From the NCBI GenBank assembly GCA_033032175.1, contig CM065318.1:18352001-18416000 (forward strand): DNA of 64,000 bases. The letters are read 5' to 3'. The first letter of the stretch is position 1. Each line of letters begins with the position of its first letter. This DNA is from Saturnia japonica. Taxonomy: Eukaryota > Arthropoda > Insecta > Lepidoptera > Saturniidae. Of the stretch, positions 10,365 to 21,284 are shown piece after piece. The position numbers were made by a program, and so were the translations under genes. Below the pieces are notes generated by a model, which worked only from the letters and a program-made list of their open reading frames with translations, was not told the DNA's origin and ran no database searches.

Positions 10365-10688
10365 ATATTAATACGTGAGAAGAAAACTTTGGACACCTTT
10401 TTAAGTGTATTGCGTATACGGAAGTCTGTGAGATTTGGCATGATTAAAGTTTACATGGGGAAGGAGTGCAGAAAGCTATAATTTATCTATAATTGAATAA
10501 ATTTATATTGCGAATCCTATCTCGACCAGTGTCATTGAACTTAGACCCTCCAAAATATTGACATTGTTACTCTATGAAAAATGACAGCAAGTGATATAAT
10601 TTCACTGTTTAGGTTCATACTGCAAATCTCAAACAGAAAATAGTCTATGATAAAAAAAAGTCGTTGGTCGAATTGCGATCATTGGGCA
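10365..10688 (+). mobile_element. Helitron-like non-autonomous element, family C
   Basis: Begins TATTAATACGTGAGAAG and ends CCGCTAGT; all internal family blocks are recognisable. The flanking layout is the same as at 7478-7844: AT-rich left flank, then CTAGTATTAATAATTT and a minus-strand LINE tail. Confidence 0.65.
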
Positions 10689-11013
10689 ACCGCTAGTATT
10701 AATAATTTTGTGAATGCACAAAGAGGAAGTCATCTCCCGACATCACCATCATTCATATAATGATTCAACCTTGTTTTACTGATCGGAGATCCACCATATA
10801 ATAGCTTTTTGACCGTAAAAACTGCTTGACATGGTCCTTGAACTTGTTACCTGGCAAATCAGTAACGTGCTTCGGTATCTTATTATAGAACTTGATACTA
10901 TTACTTAAATCACGTTCTGGAATCAGTTTGACATCAAGTCTGGGATCAGACTTGGTCGCGATTGCTGTGCCTAAGCCCATCATAGTGTGTATAATATGTG
11001 TGTGTATGAACAA
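10689..11013 (-). pseudogene. Jockey/CR1-group LINE, C-terminus of ORF2 and tail
   Basis: The minus-strand opening 10765-11013 decodes the LINE C-terminus: FYNKIPKHVTDLPGNKFKDH, then VKQFLRSKSYY. The tail follows (AGTCATCTCCCGACATCACCATCATTCA in plus form). The N-terminal part of the opening (residues 1-20) is not LINE-like. The element is 5'-truncated, which is typical of incomplete reverse transcription. Confidence 0.75.
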
Positions 11014-11212
11014 TCAGTGTATCTATATCCAGCTGCCCAGAGGCTTACAGGCAGTTGTAATGACAGTGTAGACCGTCAAGGCATTGCAGATCTATCGTTG
11101 GTTGCCGTTATACTATAGCCGTGCTAATATAAAATTATACAGTTTTAGGAGCACTTTTAGATGGAAAGAGATTACTAGCAAAAATTAAATAATTTGTAAC
11201 ATCACACACATC

Positions 11213-11481
11213 TGCCTCGTTAGCCTAGTGGTCGTTAGCGCAACTGCTATGAGCTAGGTCCTGGGTTCGAATCCCAGGTCGAGCAAAGTGTTATTGGGTT
11301 TTTCCTATGAAATTCTCAGTAGCAGCTCGGAGTTTGGTTTCGTGACCGATTAATGGCAATAGGCTCGCCCTCTATTACATGGGACCTAAAAACATACTCG
11401 GCGAATTGTGGGTGTACATTAGTACACCTCTGCCTAACCCTTCGGAGAATACAGGCGTGATGGTATGTTATGTTATGTTAT
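11213..11481 (+). mobile_element. tRNA-derived SINE, family 1
   Basis: Near-complete copy with A box TAGCCTAGTGG, B box GGTTCGAATCC, the shared body, and a tail of GTTAT repeats (TATGTTATGTTATGTTATC at 11464-11482). Compared with 2254-2525 it differs by scattered substitutions and short indels. The short plus ORF at 11379-11603 lies partly in it and is not a gene. Confidence 0.88.
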
Positions 11482-12639
11482 CACACATTAAAAGAGGCTC
11501 ATTTGACTCCATGATATGTGACGTCATAGGATCGCTCGCGATGCGGCGGCGATGTTACTATAAAGCTCAGGGAGTCGAGTGGTGTAGAGCATTCTACTTC
11601 TAGTATTGTACGATGTGTTTGAACTGCTGGCCAAGTGTTTATTTATTATTATTTGCATTCATTATGTAAAATGTGAAGCAATAAACTGGTTGTATAATAT
11701 TTCTATATAATTTATCAACTTAGTCAAGATCATAATTCAACAGTCGTTAGAACTTAATTATTTATTATTACATTTAACTTACGGAAGAGTTGATTGCGTG
11801 AGCATCACCATCATAACTCTTATTACCCCAAAGTAGCAGTGCTTATGCTGTATTTTTATCTATCAAGGTGTGGTAGATAAAACGTGCTGACACACAAGCC
11901 TTTTAAAATGAGTCCTTTGTGAGTAATATTTCTAACTGATATTTATACATATAATAAAAACGTAACTGATCGATGTCTGTGCATAGAAGATATATGAGAA
12001 AAACTATTATTGGGGGCTTTTATCAACGCAGCAGAACCCAAAACAATGATTGTTAGAATTTTAGTCGGTTTGTCTGTTTGCCAACGTTTGTGCGCGCTAA
12101 TCTAAGAAACGGCTTAACCGATTTGGAAACGGTTTTCACTAATATATTGTGGTGAGGTTCACTTAACATTTAGTGTATGTTTTACTTCAATAAGTTCCCA
12201 AACAAAAAAGTTATATTAGTTTAAAAGATCACGTAGAACACTTGTATATATAATAAAATATATATATATAATAATAGCTCTTCAGTTGCTGAAATTTTAG
12301 TTATCTGTATATATCTGTATATATCTGTATGGTTTGTAAAACGATGATGATTGAAACTTTTCATAAAATAAAAAAATGAAGAGTTTCGAAAATTTAAATT
12401 TCCAATATAAGTTGACCTCAGATCTATGTGATAAGTCATATTAAAAGGGGGTCAGCATAGGTTGGAATTCTGCAAGGGATGGCAATTCATTTCGAAAAAG
12501 ATCATTCAAAAATCAATCTTTTTCCCATTCACTTTCAGATTTGTGTTAACAATATAAAAATTCTTAAAATAGAAAATGAAAAGGACACCACCACAATCGA
12601 TCTTTTGTCATTTTTACCTTACCAAAGTATCAGTTATTA
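11482..12639. other. AT-rich stretch with Helitron-like fragment and AT microsatellites
   Basis: Positions 12050-12180 (GTCTGTTTGCCAACG, GCGCGCTAATC, GAAACGGCTTAACCGATTTGG) resemble the 5' part of lepidopteran Helitrons. At 12245-12275 there is a TA microsatellite and at 12303-12328 three TATCTGTA repeats. No gene is seen. Confidence 0.45.
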
Positions 12640-13282
12640 TAAAGAAACATAGAAAGGCATAGAGAGAGAGAATTTATTACAGGTATGAGTACAAAAGTAA
12701 CTGAAGATGAGGATCATATCTTGTGCTTTACAGGCCAAACTGCAGGTCTTTTTGGCATCGGATTCTTAATAAAGAAAGTTTTCAAGCGTAACGTTGTGAG
12801 TTATACAGGAATATCAGAAAGAGTATGCGTACTAAATTTTAAGTTTGATAATTACGATTTAACTCTCATACAAGTTTATGTTCCAACAGACAGCGCCAGC
12901 GACGACGAAGTCGAAATATTCTACGAAATATCCAGCAAGCCCACGAAATAGCGGAAAACACATAATATGTATGGGAGATTTTAACTCTAAAATTGGAGTA
13001 TCGAAAAAAGAAGAATCGTTAACCATTGGGAAATATGGCTATGGAATTAGGAACAAACGAGGCGAAAGATTATTCCAATATACCTCTGAACAGAAGTTAA
13101 TGATAATTAACACATTGTTTAAGAAAAGAAAGAACAAAAAATGAACATGGCTCTCGCCTGACCGAAAAACAAAAAACGAAATTGATTTTTTTCTTTCAAA
13201 TACACCACAAATATTCACTAATTTTGAAACAATATCTACCCCTTTTCCATCGGATCACAAGATGTTAAGAGGCACCATTTAA
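12640..13282 (+). pseudogene. RTE-type retrotransposon, endonuclease region (decayed)
   Basis: Apurinic/apyrimidinic-type endonuclease remains in two frames. The first frame (from about 12685) carries LFGIGFLIKK, SERVCVLNF and LIQVYVPTD. A +1 shift near 12940 leads to a second frame with IICMGDFNSKIG (the GDFN catalytic motif) and RGERLFQY. A TGA at 13142-13144 sits where a tryptophan codon is expected (just before TWLSPD). The frame continues as KNEIDFFLS and PSDHKMLRG, the SDH motif, to a TAA at 13280-13282. In this family the endonuclease nicks target DNA to prime reverse transcription. The N-terminal part of the domain is missing, so the copy is 5'-truncated. Confidence 0.85.
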
Positions 13283-13779
13283 TTAAAATCAATTAAACAG
13301 AACAGAATAAAATTTACAAATGTAGAAAATCAATTAAAGACTGTAGAAGACCGTTCCCAGTATTTGTTAAAAATAAAAAGCACAAGTTTATGACCTGCAT
13401 GAAATCGAACATTCAGATGTTGCTATATATTACAATAAATTATAAAATATTATCAAATCATGTTTACAAAAACAGCGCGACAAAAAACAAAATCATAAAC
13501 GATCTATACTCACAGAAAAAACACTAAATCTAATGAAACAATGAAGCCAACTGATACATAAACGATATTTAAGTCACACCGAAAAAGAAGAGCTAGCAAA
13601 GCTATTTAAAATAACCAATAAAAAAATTAAGAAAAATTACAAAGACCATAGACAGTTTATATTTACAGAACACTTGAAATCTGGCAGTCTAAAGAAAGCG
13701 ATAAAAGAACTTAACATTGAGAAACAATGCATATCATCACTGAACTCGAGAACTTCAAAACACCAAACCCGAGCAAGAA
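13283..13779 (+). pseudogene. RTE-type retrotransposon, linker between endonuclease and RT
   Basis: Lysine- and asparagine-rich sequence with several stops and frameshifts. In intact RTE elements this is the connector between the endonuclease and the reverse transcriptase, which are one polyprotein. The in-frame stop at 13741-13743 separates it from the open RT frame. Confidence 0.7.
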
Positions 13780-15381
13780 GTGATTAACACTGCTACAGAA
13801 TTCTGCAAATATTTATATAGTACCTCTGAGGATTTGAGCCAGGATGACATGGAAACTTACACTATGCCAAATCAAAATCTTGAGATTTTATATTTTCAAG
13901 AGATTGAGGTACTAAATAAACTGGAGAAACTGAAATATGACAAAAGCTGTGGTTCAGATGGAATATCAAACGAAACTATTAAACTAGCTAAAACAGTTAT
14001 CCTTAGGCCCTTAACTATATTATTTAACAAAATCCTCGATGAAGAAAAGGTGCCACAAGAATGGACAGAGTCAGAAATAATACTCTTATATAAGAAAGGC
14101 AATCCAAATGATGTAGGAAACTATCGTCCCATAAGTTTAATGTCATGTTTATATAAACTATTTGCTACTTGCCTATTAGAGAGAATTAATAACGACATAG
14201 AAAGTCACCAACCAATAGAACAAGCTGGCTTCAGAAAATCATTTAGTACCACTGACCACATACAAGTACTAGAACAAATAATCGAAAAGTACTACGAATT
14301 CCGAAGACCTTTATATTTGGCTTTCATTGATTATAAAAAAGCTTTTGATTCCATATCTCAAAATAGCATTTGGAAAGCTCTTCGCGAGCAAAATGTTACC
14401 AGCAAATTTATCCGAATAATAAGAAATATATATAAAAATTGCACAAGTAAAATAAAACTAGAAAGCTCTGGACAGAGAATAAAAATTAACAGAGGAATAA
14501 GACAAGGTGACCCATTGTCACCAAATTTGTTCACATCCGTACTTCAAAATATTATGAAAGATCTGTCGTGGAATAATAAAGGACTAAAAGTAGGCACAAG
14601 ACGTCTTCACCGTTTACGATTTGCAGACGACATCCTACTTTTTTCTGAAGATCCTAAAGAGGTTCAAACGATGATGGTAGAGCTTAATGAAGTTAGCACA
14701 AGCGTGGGTCTAGAGATGAATATCCTAAAAACAAAAGTAATGACTAATCACTACAAAACACCGATTTTATTAAACAACTTAACAGTAGAGTACGTAGATG
14801 ATTATATTTACCTAGGCAAACAGGTATCATTTCGTAAGGAAAACAACACTGAAGAACTAGACAGGAGAATTGCAATAACATGGAGGAAGTTCTGGGCTTA
14901 TAAAGAAGTTATGAAGTCGGACATGAGCTTATTGTTAAAAAAGAAAGTAATGGACTCATGTCTGTTACCCTGCCTTACGTACGGTTGCCAAACATGGTTA
15001 TTCGACTCTACAACCAACAGAAAGCTAACGTCATGTCAAAGAGCACTAGAACGAAGCGCACTAAAGATCAAACTGAAACTGAAACTACGGCACAATAAAA
15101 TAAGGAAACAGACAAAAATAATAGATGCATTATCTTTCGCCCGAAGTTTAAAATGGAGATGGGCAGGTCACGTGGTTCGTAGTATCGACGACGGATGGAC
15201 AAAAATCGTAACACTATGGAGCGGGCCTCACGGTTACAGACGCAGGGGTAAACCAAAAACACGGTGGAAAGATGAATTAGAGGTTATCGCAGGCAAAAGC
15301 TGGTCTTCTGTTGCTAAAAATCGTGACGCTTGGCATTCTTTGGAGGAGGCCTTTACCCGAAGAGGGCCCCACGTAACTTAA
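13780..15381 (+). pseudogene. RTE-type retrotransposon reverse transcriptase (533 codons open)
   Basis: This frame encodes the reverse transcriptase of a non-LTR retrotransposon. The N-terminal part has KSCGSDGISNE and NYRPISLMSCLYK. Motif A is FIDYKKAFDS (about 14322). Motif B is RGIRQGDPLSPNLF. The catalytic FADD is at 14620-14631 within LRFADDILLF. The thumb and C-terminal region includes YLGKQVSF, YGCQTW, WRWAGHVVR and GKPKTRWKDELE, and the end is AFTRRGPHVT, all typical of the RTE clade. The frame as given opens at a GTG (13780), which is not a real start: the protein should be continuous with the upstream endonuclease, now broken by stops. The copy is therefore dead although the RT part is uninterrupted. 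The clade assignment is from motif recognition. Confidence 0.9.
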
Positions 15382-15640
15382 TCAAATCTACATCTTATAA
15401 TAATAGTACTTAAATTTATCTTAAAATTAATTACATTGCATGTTTATAACTGTTTTATTATTTTATGTAAGTTACTGGATTAAATAGGCTTTTTATTTAT
15501 ATAGGGAAAGAGAATTTCATTTCAAAAATTTTATTATAAACTGTTGCCATTATTTTGCTGTTGGGTAATAATTTACTGTTAGTATTTTAATTGTTAAATG
15601 ACACCATAGAAAATGACAGAATAATGAAATGAATAATCCA
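15382..15640. other. Probable 3' UTR of the RTE element, then AT-rich DNA
   Basis: AT-rich sequence directly after the RT stop codon. The 3' boundary of the element cannot be fixed; no clear poly-A or short tandem tail is visible. Confidence 0.4.
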
Positions 15641-15642
15641 TA

Positions 15643-15723
15643 CCTACTAATATTATAGATGCGAAACTAATTCTGTCTGTCCCGTTTGTTGCATTTTCAT
15701 GCCTAGACCGCTGAACCAATTTT
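15643..15723 (+). mobile_element. Helitron-like 5' end fragment
   Basis: ACCTACTAATATTATAGATGCGAAACTAATTCTGTCTGTC resembles the 5' end of a common lepidopteran Helitron family (TACTAATATTATAAATGCGAAA type). It leads directly into a minisatellite, an arrangement often found inside Helitrons. No matching 3' end can be fixed. Confidence 0.5.
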
Positions 15724-16080
15724 AATGAATTTTAGTTGAGAAAAGACATATGTTACTTTTGGAAATAAAATTGGAAGGGGTGAAATGGGGGATGAAAGTT
15801 CGTATGAAGAACTCAATTTTGATGAATTTTGATTCAAATTTTCTTGGACTTTGGAAAAAGACTTTGGCTACCTTATGTGGCGAAAATAAAACTTTAATGG
15901 GTGTAATAGGAGATGAAGGTTTGTACGAAGAACCCATTCAATCAATTTAGATGAATAGAGATATATTGGACCTTGGAAGCGGACATAGGGTATCTTATGG
16001 TGCAAAGATAAAACATGAAGAAGTCAAATAGGGAATGAAATTTTGTGTGAAGAACCCACTATTTCTCAATTTAGGGATAT
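15724..16080. repeat. Degenerate minisatellite, about 115-bp period, three units
   Basis: Three units can be lined up by the recurring order: TTGGA or CTTTGGAA, then GTTACTTT / CTACCTTATG / GTATCTTATG, then AAAATAAAA, then GGGATGAAA or GAGATGAAGG, then GAAGAAC-CA. Approximate unit starts are 15730, 15845 and 15960. Divergence is high, so the array is old. The ORFs that cross it on both strands are by-products. Confidence 0.6.
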
Positions 16081-16164
16081 ACAAATTCATATTTATGATT
16101 TTAGGAAGAAATAAAAGGGTTTCGCGTTTTTGAAAAATTAATCCGCAAGGTGATACAACATGGG

Positions 16165-16480
16165 ATGATTTATAATACCATACACATAGAATGATAAATC
16201 TATCTTGATTTTCTTTTGGTTTGTCGTGTTTAGAGATCAGTCAGTATTTATGCAGTAATATAGAAGGGTGGTAGGTATCACGACCACCATACAAATAGTG
16301 TTAAATCCATAAATGGGTTTCTTTTGGTTCATCGTGTTCAGAGATCAGTCGGTGTAGTATATTCAATAATATAGCGGGGTGGTAGGGATGGCGACCACCA
16401 TACATATAATAATAATAAACCCATGTATAATTTTCTTTTGGTATGTCGTGTTCCGAGATTAGTCGGTTTATTTCTATACT
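16165..16480. repeat. Second minisatellite, 108-114-bp period, three units
   Basis: TTTCTTTTGGT starts recur at about 16211, 16319 and 16433, giving spacings of 108 and 114 bp. Each is followed by TCGTGTT, AGAGATCAGTC (last unit GAGATTAGTC) and, in the first two, a GGGTGGTAGG-AT-CGACCACCATAC block. The unit is different from that of the neighbouring array. Confidence 0.75.
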
Positions 16481-16481
16481 A

Positions 16482-17101
16482 TCTATACTAATATAATAAA
16501 GCGGAAGAGTTTTTTTGTTTGTTTGTTTAAACACGCTAATCTCTGGTACTACCCCAGTCGGATTCTAAAAGATCTTTTTGTATATGATAGCCAGACTCAC
16601 GACGAATAGTATAGGCTATCTAACATTAGGCTACAACTCTCAGCAATCCTTAAATATTAGTTTTTGTTAAGTCGGAGATGGAAGTCTTTTCGAACTGCTT
16701 TATCCGCTTGCGCTGTCGTAATGGTTAATGATACGTAAATACAATTTGCTACAAAAATACTGATCCTTAAATATATAAAAAAGGTCCTATAAATAAGCCT
16801 CAAAAAGCTATTTTGTAACAAACAATTGTTAACAATTAAAAAATGATTTATGAACATTATTTTTAGGCATGGCATATTAATTCTTACGAATAAAAGTTTC
16901 TTAGTCATTAACAAAATTTTATAAAGTTAAGTTTTGATTATTATAGTATGTTATTTTGACACATAGTTTAGGAGATAATAAAAAATTCAAATAATTTGTA
17001 TTTGCGACAAGAACAATAATTATGGTAGACTTTACAGGTGTGTTGGCGTTGCGGTGTTTTTGTATAAAATTAACAAAAGTGAAACCGTGGAATACAGCTA
17101 G
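16482..17101 (+). mobile_element. Non-autonomous Helitron with exact ends
   Basis: Starts TCTATACTAATATAATAAAG and ends CAGCTAG. The base before is A and the base after is T, the A^T insertion site expected of Helitrons. The 5' region (TTTGTTTGTTTGTTTAAACACGCTAATCTC) matches the shorter element at 38956-39192. Length is 620 bp and no replication-initiator or helicase ORF is present, so it must have been moved in trans. The short minus ORFs inside are not genes. Confidence 0.8.
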
Positions 17102-17880
17102 TTAATAATATGTCCAGGAGTAAACTTATGATGTATTCAACGTTATGGTTGGAATAAAAAAAAAATACCCAAGACTTGGTAACAAATAGAATGTCTTATT
17201 AATAAAGAAGTGAAGTTTTTTTTTTTCTTTATCTCTTTACGTTTATATCTAAGACTTGTTTATAAAATTAGCTGTTAATTTTACCGTAATCTGTTTATCA
17301 CGCATCTTAAAGCCGAAGCGTTGCCCAGAAATAGAAATAAATATACACGACAAATAAAAATAAAGTTATGTTAATAGCGCCCATAAATGACCCACCGAGC
17401 GGTGTGTAGGGGTTAACGCTATACATTTTTCGGTGTTTCCTTTAATATATTTTTTTGGTCACAACATCGTCCAACTTGATTGATGTTATGTTTTCGCTTT
17501 GGCGGTGAGTAATTAAATAGTTTACAGTGGATAGGTAAAGGTGGAGTAACAATATCAAATTAATTAATCGGTGAAAAGGTTTTTTTGCAGTTTAATAGCG
17601 TTTTGGGAGATATTTCTCCATTATGAACGCATAAGTTTTGAATCATTTTCCTATTATTTTGATCTGTACAAAATAGAAAACGTAAACTAAACAGTTGTAC
17701 GGAAAACGGTGTCTTATATACTTTCATATGTATTTAGTAAAAGCTGTTATTTTGACATTACAAACAGACGCTTCAATTTTATTTTATTTTTATTAATTGA
17801 TTATTATATTATTTGTATAGATAATTGATAGAACTTGATTTAATACTTCAGACTTTTTAGTGTTTGACTATACATACCCT
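17102..17880. other. AT-rich stretch with a repeat fragment
   Basis: Positions 17690-17790 (TTTATTAAAA-CTGTTATTTTGA-ATTACAAACAGAC) match 43060-43145, so they belong to a dispersed repeat (family G). No gene is visible. Confidence 0.5.
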
Positions 17881-17884
17881 CACC

Positions 17885-18058
17885 TTAACACGCTAAGCTT
17901 AGAGGAAACTAGCTCATAAGTGCAGCTGCCGGAATGCCAATAAAGGTGTTTGGCGGTCATTTTTCAACTTGCCAGGACATAAAATGCTCTACCACCTTGC
18001 AGTTTTTTTAGTATGGTTTTCACTACGATGTTTTAGTTCACGGAAAGCTCAAGCGGAT
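17885..18058 (-). mobile_element. tRNA-derived SINE, family 2, truncated
   Basis: Has the body blocks ACACGCTAAGC, AGTGCAGCTGCCGGAA, AGGTGTTTGGCG, TTTTCAACTTGCCAGG and TCACTACGATGTTTT (plus form). It stops at GAAAGCTCAAG before the tRNA head, so the copy lacks its promoter. Confidence 0.7.
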
Positions 18059-18221
18059 AATAAAGTTTTAAATTATCTTGTTTGACATGGTATTAGAACA
18101 CACTATAAAAATAATTGCACAGCTAAATGGATATTAACAAATATGACTTGAATTTTACTATAATATGAATTATGTTTTCCCAGATGTTACGAACTTTAGA
18201 ATAATGACCCTTTAAAAAAAA

Positions 18222-18790
18222 AAATATTTTTTTTTTAAATTAAATTTAGGCCCTAAAAATGCACTTATGAACCTCAAAACTTTATTACCGGTTTGGAAAA
18301 CATCCTACAGCCAACGAGAAGAACCGACAAGAAACTCGATCGGGTTTATCAATATCTTATTATCTTTGTTTAAATTTATTTAAAAGTTTTTATTATATAC
18401 GGTTATTATCATTTTCAGTAGATGTACAGAGAGGGAATCACATCCAGACATCACCAACATTCACGTAATCAGCCACCCTATAATACCTCTTCGACAATAA
18501 AACCAGCTTAACATGATTCTTGAACTTATTATCCGGCAAATCGGTAATGTGCTTAGGAAGTTTATCATAGAACCTAAGACAATTACCTAATAAACTTTTA
18601 TTTTACTTGGTCTAAAAGACGCAATGACTATTTTATATTTATTCCTAGTATTGAAATTATGCCTGTTAGTAACAAAGTTCAAAATTATCTTCATTTTTCC
18701 GTACATACATTATATTTTCCAAGGTGTATTGGAAAGGCAAAGTTAATATACTAAATTCTTGAAACTTATTCCTTAATGTTTCGCGATTAA
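18222..18790 (-). pseudogene. Jockey/CR1-group LINE, ORF2 C-terminus and tail
   Basis: Contains the full tail (AATTTAGGCCCTAA, GCACTTATGAACC, AACTCGATCGGGTTTATC) and then, on the minus strand, the C-terminal coding region. Recognisable pieces decode as KLPKHITDLPDNKFKNHVK followed by a YYRVA-like end. Further pieces match FNTRNKYK and MYVRKNEDN of the copy at 45259. Frameshifts and stops are present. It is one of the longer copies. Confidence 0.75.
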
Positions 18791-19374
18791 AGATAATCTA
18801 TAATAACTGTGTCATACATAAACACATAAAATACTATATTAGTTTTAATATTAACAATACATCTGTATTACCATACAATATGATAATTTATTAAACTATA
18901 GAACCAAAAGAAACTCATATTAACAATAGACGCCATGAATCGATGCCGTTATGCTTTGATATAGAAACATTTTCGACTCTTACATTAACGAAGACAAAGT
19001 TGAATATCTATTGAGTCGTACCGATTGACTGGACACGACGTAACTTTCAAAATAAAATAGGTTAATAGGCTTTTTAAAGTCAAAAGTTAACTCACGGTTT
19101 GTTTTAAACGATCGCTTTTTATGACATAGATTAAATAAATTAAGAGAATCGCCATCCGTTGACGACACGCCGATATTGTATTAAAATTTAATTAGAATCG
19201 TACATAGTTTCAATATAATATTAAAGTCAATATATTTCTATACTTATTAGCAGTAGCAGAAGAAATTAAAGAAAATGATTGGGGATTCATTTAGGAATTG
19301 TTGGCTAGACTTTGAAGTCAAACTATCAGCCGCTCACTGGCAACACTAAGCCGAAGTTCAGTCCACAACTTACA
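18791..19374. other. AT-rich stretch, no gene seen
   Basis: Only short openings; a minus opening at 18980-19168 has no recognisable domain. A small CpG-containing patch lies near 18930-19040. Confidence 0.5.
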
Positions 19375-19430
19375 GAGACATGTTGTGCCGACCCTACTTA
19401 TATGGGACAAGAGCAAGAAGGAGTTTCATC
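19375..19430 (+). mobile_element. Very short RTE-like LINE 3' end
   Basis: ACATGTTGTGCCGACCCTAC, then TTATATGGGACAAGAGCAAGAAG, corresponds to the CCADPT-like protein end, stop region and tail of the LINE at 62815-63240. Only the last 55 bp are present. Confidence 0.5.
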
Positions 19431-20345
19431 ACACTAGTCCTTCGTTTTGTTTTTCCTTTCATTTGTGGGTAATTATTATAGGACTTCATTTAAATTAACC
19501 TAAATAGTTTGACTCTTATTGTCTTATCTGATAATTTTCAAAATTTTATCTATATCTGTATAGATTTAACTCAAAAACGGCTCGACCGATTATTATGAAA
19601 TTTTGTAGATGGGAAGCTTATGTCATTATTAATTTGATTAGCTACAGGAAATTGTCAATAATACTTTTACAAATCATAAAATATGGGTGTTTAAGATAAC
19701 CATGACTAACATACGCGAACTTGGTTATGGGCCCTTAAAAATATCGTCTTCGCGAGTCTTGACTACCTCCAGTGAAAACTGTGATACACAGCATACTGTA
19801 CCTTAAATTCAAACAGCTTACCTCAAGACTCAGCGTGGCGCCGACCGCAATTCTCGTAGACCACGTAAAGTGGTGTGGGTATCATGGATTTTTGTTGGGT
19901 GTTTAATGTCTAACCAGGATGGCTGGATCACGTTGCTACTGTTCAAATCAGTCCGGACCGGCACACATCCTTTGTCACTTGTTTCCAACGTCAAGAATAG
20001 TACAACAATATTAAAAATTCAACTTCTCCCAACACTGACAAACTTATTATTCCACGTGCTCTCAAAATCTCCAAATAGCACTAAAAAACCGAAGGGTTTT
20101 AACAGTGCCCACGCATATCTTCACATTCACAAGACTACTATGGCTTACATCTGATAATCAAAATTATTAACAGTTGTAAAAAACGCAAAACGCATGACTT
20201 CGCCTGCCTAGATTTAATAATCAAATTGGCAACAACGGATAAAAATAAAAATACTAAACGGAAATAATTACTGCTTAATTAAACGCATAAGAAGCAACGG
20301 GGAATCGCTAGTTATTTTAGTCAGTTACTTAACTAGACAATTTTT
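19431..20345. other. AT-rich stretch with a Helitron-like fragment
   Basis: Positions 19550-19700 (ACTCAAAAACGGCTCGACCGATTATTATG) resemble internal sequence of the Helitron at 53936-54556. The plus opening at 19870-20154 (94 codons, starting ATG) crosses a higher-GC patch at 19740-19990 and has no recognised motif. Confidence 0.45.
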
Positions 20346-20349
20346 AACA

Positions 20350-20450
20350 AAAAATAAATATAAACTTTAACCATGCCAAATCTCAATGTTCCGTGCACGC
20401 AATACGTTTAAAAAGGGGTACAAAGTTTTTGCTTCGGGTATTAATATAAC
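20350..20450 (-). mobile_element. Family C Helitron-like element, 5' fragment
   Basis: TAAACTTTAACCATGCCAAATCTCA, CGTGCACGCAATACG and TTTTTGCTTCGGGTATTAATATA match the 5' 100 bp of the family C copies, reading on the minus strand. The CTAGT half is missing. Confidence 0.65.
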
Positions 20451-21284
20451 AATATTTATTTGCATGTTTTCAAGGAAAAACGAAAACATTTTTAAATATT
20501 TTATTCTATGACAAAAAAAGCATTGAGGCCCTTGATGGGTGTCAGTAAAAGCTACCAGGTTTTTATCTACACAGTAGCTTTAGGCGTCGAAGCTGTACAC
20601 GGTGCTTTGTTGCGACAACAAACTAGAAATGATTTCACAACTTGAGAAAATAAATATTTTATAAAAATGTAATGGTAGCTTTTATGAAACTCTTAGACTG
20701 TCGGAGATTTTGAAATTCTTTATGTCAATGCTGCGAGCAGTTTGCAGATAGGAATTTATTTATTTTAGAATTTGACTACAATTTCAACTTTGTTATGTAA
20801 CAAATTCGAAGACTTTTTAGATATCTTATTATATTAAATGAGCAATTCTTGTATAATTAGAAACACTTCTTATTAATAAAGAAAGTATAACTTCAAGGTA
20901 CAAATGTTCGTAAAAAATATACACATTCAATAATTAATAATCATGCAATAATATAGCCACTCAAAAAAAAAATTCATTAAATGCATAATATATAAAACAT
21001 ATCTTACTTTTATATTTTACATATCTTACTTATATATATATACATATAATTATTGTTTTTCCAAAATTCAAAATACATAATAATATATTAGCTAAAAACA
21101 AATGCACTCAATACAGCTATCTTACTTAATTATATTATATATTACATTACCTTTAATAATATTTATTACCTACTACTAACATTGAATAATAATATTCAAT
21201 AATTACATACTTATTAAATTCACTATAATAAATATATTAAATACTACATATACATATTAAAATAATAGAAACTATATAACAAGG
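20451..21284. other. Very AT-rich stretch, no gene seen
   Basis: Positions 20820-20862 (TATCTTATTATATTAAATGAGCAATTCTTG) are a short fragment of family D. From 20930 to 21280 the DNA is extremely AT-rich and simple. It forms the left flank of the LOA-like element. Confidence 0.5.

Noticed and set aside
12685..15381. Reading the RT ORF as a host gene
   Set aside because: Every block belongs to the RTE retrotransposon protein, and the endonuclease relic lies directly upstream.
15722..15950. ORFs of 66-71 codons on both strands
   Set aside because: Both arise from the minisatellite units and repeat with them.
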